This document shows positions 51,001 to 52,142 of a stretch of DNA of 52,142 bases, piece by piece (the stretch's first letter is position 1; each line of letters opens with the position of its first letter). The position numbers and the translations under genes are program-made. The DNA is from an uncultured Victivallales bacterium (GTDB lineage Bacteria > Verrucomicrobiota > Lentisphaeria > Victivallales > UBA1829), in contig CALXRL010000052.1 of the NCBI GenBank assembly GCA_944390735.1, positions 1 to 52,142 of the forward strand, given 5' to 3'. The notes beneath the pieces were generated by a model. The model saw only the letters and a list, made by a program, of their open reading frames with translations, was not told the origin of the DNA and did no database searches.

Positions 51001-52142
51001 AGAAAACTTGGAGATATCTTTTCGAGCACGTCGGTCTTTGAGAGAGATCACCTCTTTCAGAGCTTCCGACATAGACTTTTCCGCGTGTTTCTGAATTTCC
51101 TCCGGCTGAATGGAGAGAGAAATATTATCGGATTCTTCCTTTTCCCGCTTGACAATATCCTCTTGATGTGCTATGCTGTGATCAAGGGGTGATGAATTGA
51201 TCTCGAGGAGGGTCGGGTTGGCTCCCGATACGGCAGAATCCTGTCGGAGGTCAGAATTAGCCACTGACATCAATTGTACGCCCCTTCTTTTCATTTTCTT
51301 TTCCAGAGTTTCCGTGCCGTACAGTGTCTTTATCCACCCAATATTTCTTTTTCCGTAATAGGAGATGGAGAACATCCTTTTATTCTGATCCACAAACCAG
51401 ATGACCTTTCTGCCGTGATCTATTTCAAATGCAACAGATTCAGGATGATCCATCAAATCGACAATGGAAGTGAATTGCATTTCGTTTATTTCCGGATGCC
51501 TGTTCCGGATATGGTTGAATTCAGATCCTCTCATTGCTATTTGCGCAGTATTGTCGATTTCCGGGATAAATTCTTTGAGCGCATCCACCACTGCCGGGGA
51601 AAATCTCCCGAATGGGATAATCTCATTCTGAGAAACATTCTTCTCATGAAAGAGCTCTCGGATTCTTTGTTTTGCGGCCTCCCGGATTTCTCCGTCGATG
51701 GCGTAGGACTCCGGACCGGTCCCGGATTTTTCCGAAGATTCCTTGACATTCATGACACGGGCGATTATAGTACGGTAGAACTCGGAAGCATTCCGGTACA
51801 TCCTGCCTGAGGAATCAGGTGCAGCGTCCGTCTGTTGGTTTCCGAGTTTTTTTATTTCATCCTCGGTAAACACCTCATGAACATAAAATCTGTTTTTTCT
51901 TCCCTGAGCATGTCTTGTCCTTACAAATACTATTTTATCGGCATCCCCGATTTTTACTTTTGCGGCGAAATAATGGTTTTCTATCGGCTTTCCATCCTTA
52001 TCGTGGGCATTTCCCAAATAGACGCCTTTTGTCAAGACGTCACCAATAGCCTGCGTTGCATCCAGCTTGTTCTGATACAGCGAATGACTCAAACTCTGTT
52101 TGATTGCATTTGCGTCCACGTCGACCGGTCCGATTTCCGTAT
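48076..52142 (-). CDS. Giant phage polyvalent protein, 5' end cut by the window
   Basis: About 1354 residues visible; the frame stays open past the edge, and the GTG at 52119 is not needed as a start. Near the visible N-terminus, YFAAKVKIGDADKIVFV and NRFYVHEVF resemble a polyvalent-protein-associated domain (LPD3-like). Next, HIRNRHPEINEMQF and IDHGRKVIWFVDQNKRMFSI look like a phage barnase/EndoU/RelE-type nuclease domain. The middle is helical; GGRFYGGAWHFANAEEG is a small alpha/beta unit. The C-terminal 450 residues are alanine- and hydrophobic-rich (FVLAPVMGPVASWIL). Such proteins are thought to be injected with the DNA. Confidence 0.75.
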   Translation of the reverse strand, partial: TEIGPVDVDANAIKQSLSHSLYQNKLDATQAIGDVLTKGVYLGNAHDKDGKPIENHYFAAKVKIGDADKIVFVRTRHAQGRKNRFYVHEVFTEDEIKKLGNQQTDAAPDSSGRMYRNASEFYRTIIARVMNVKESSEKSGTGPESYAIDGEIREAAKQRIRELFHEKNVSQNEIIPFGRFSPAVVDALKEFIPEIDNTAQIAMRGSEFNHIRNRHPEINEMQFTSIVDLMDHPESVAFEIDHGRKVIWFVDQNKRMFSISYYGKRNIGWIKTLYGTETLEKKMKRRGVQLMSVANSDLRQDSAVSGANPTLLEINSSPLDHSIAHQEDIVKREKEESDNISLSIQPEEIQKHAEKSMSEALKEVISLKDRRARKDISKFSKMFGTIQFYSEKVPALKRIFQLGMELEDNKNLLEHSLYHDGVQDDLKTFSDFSRRNTAEYKKLAGYIRECDKNEIGYRVGKQDNTYRILDRDGNDTQLRFMDENTAWNKAFRLEAEELVKAGYSSEAAGALLAFRSILSRVYEMLKGKADALKRDADEAGIEIPKIDGVNLFEELRKMGDRRGYYMPRIRHGRYMLWAHKNGENPRLEIFDTPAGRKLRALQLIRNGWKVTQEITSTPSEEAFAGANIASLNDLLQSGITDLEKGKVHLEDFGMTGEYQDYHRKDGKIERHYVVMGSAGREFARDLKSLGGRFYGGAWHFANAEEGMEELLCKTIAMDSVQKGLVTAFGRDMAERIAVLIHSHGSRSRKISRDGRKGADVYLGYEEDPLTALRLVCSGTAAGTAKTEFAKNALRAVTGTEIPFDEYAAEHGKKNIELFSEEWIEERTRLRREYMKYVNEQRIDSATQPEAYSESLAFIREMMRNTEASERVMGKIRAIAAVKYLSRISTGLINLTSLLTSTPAMMHAHGGIPIPKAWRELSLAVPKAANYMLYAKLGVGKKLNDEDMNVFGKMAERGWIVSLVNKEAASVGLTFAGRTWRTGAAILLGGQEITERINRAASIYAAYKVLCEDHKGKLDEKLKDEYLEKAKYISDRANGVYGKVNLPTWARGASLGAQMARAWYMFKTYPHTYIQALLECGFQKKDILATAYMTFSPMAVAGLSASPLFVLAPVMGPVASWILRKVCEALGTEPPDDPDEWIYKWLEEKAGVTAARSYRHGLFGAAGVNITGSLSMNDFSLPTTLEDVGGASYSVLSDVFYGTGDILNGDVWKGAERLVPSALSSTMRGIREMREGVTDRRNNPVYWEGEPLTGGWGELLLRSFGFNPVSISEKTERLWRETQTKREYTEARNRIYNRVRRYYLRRIEDPDEALVIQKEIEHYNARVRRNRPHGISLITRRSLDAVKQRQFNPEK

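Larger units (their letters stand above)
21789..52142. mobile_element. Podovirus-like prophage, left end at tRNA-Cys, right end outside the window
   Basis: The region encodes small and large terminase, portal, scaffold, N4-gp56-like major capsid, adaptor and nozzle proteins, fibre, holin-like gene, antirepressors and a polyvalent protein. Base composition drops sharply compared with the host part. The exact left attachment core is not resolved because the right copy is not visible. No integrase, replication genes or repressor are seen. Confidence 0.9.

Overview
The window holds two parts. Positions 1 to about 21.79 kb are GC-rich bacterial chromosome. From the tRNA-Cys (21713-21788) to the right edge there is a lower-GC prophage of podovirus type, which runs off the window. 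Host genes (TolB, RsmI, GmhB, CdsZ-like zinc ribbon, ThyX, short AlaRS, several GH36/GH38 glycosidases with LacI and AraC regulators) fit a Gram-negative glycan-degrading anaerobe. A member of the PVC group close to Lentisphaerota/Victivallis is my best guess; this is inference without a database search.

Host part. A LacI-type regulator leaves the left edge (1-388). Then come a CdsZ-like zinc-ribbon protein, an M48 lipoprotein protease, an FHA-pseudokinase followed by thyX, and a STAS protein overlapping alaS. A sugar block follows: GH36-like hydrolase (7042-8808), GH38 mannosidase-like enzyme (8925-11564) and an AraC regulator (11690-12568) with a paired 21-bp-spaced direct repeat between them. 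Next are folC, tolB, gmhB, rsmI, a small orphan gene and an MscS channel, all on the minus strand. A mutarotase-like gene and a second GH36-like gene on the plus strand close the host part.

Prophage part. Plus strand: small terminase, two unknown or regulatory proteins, then two antirepressor-type genes (BRO-N and Rha). Each antirepressor gene sits behind its own strong promoter and a leader that can fold as a three-way junction, resembling the C4 antisense-RNA system of phages P1/P7. A plus-strand late operon follows: two candidate internal virion proteins, portal, a small protein, a DGTDSG-repeat protein, a Cys-rich protein and a GT9-MEMO fusion. The minus-strand late operon begins at 47938 with scaffold, a Com-like zinc finger, N4-gp56-like capsid and adaptors. 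It continues through a 7+7 repeat adaptor protein, fibre, LamG protein, metallopeptidase, holin-like gene, lipoprotein and nozzle to the large terminase, and meets the plus operon near 34.7 kb. Both late operons start behind copies of one 56-bp element (47 of 56 positions identical). A giant polyvalent protein fills the right end and is cut by the edge. No integrase, replication or repressor gene is visible, so the prophage extends beyond the window.

Best candidates for new biology: the duplicated C4-like RNA/antirepressor leaders, the adaptor protein with seven helix units and seven adaptor bodies, the phage GT9-MEMO fusion beside a Ser/Thr/Asp-repeat protein, and the shared late-promoter element.
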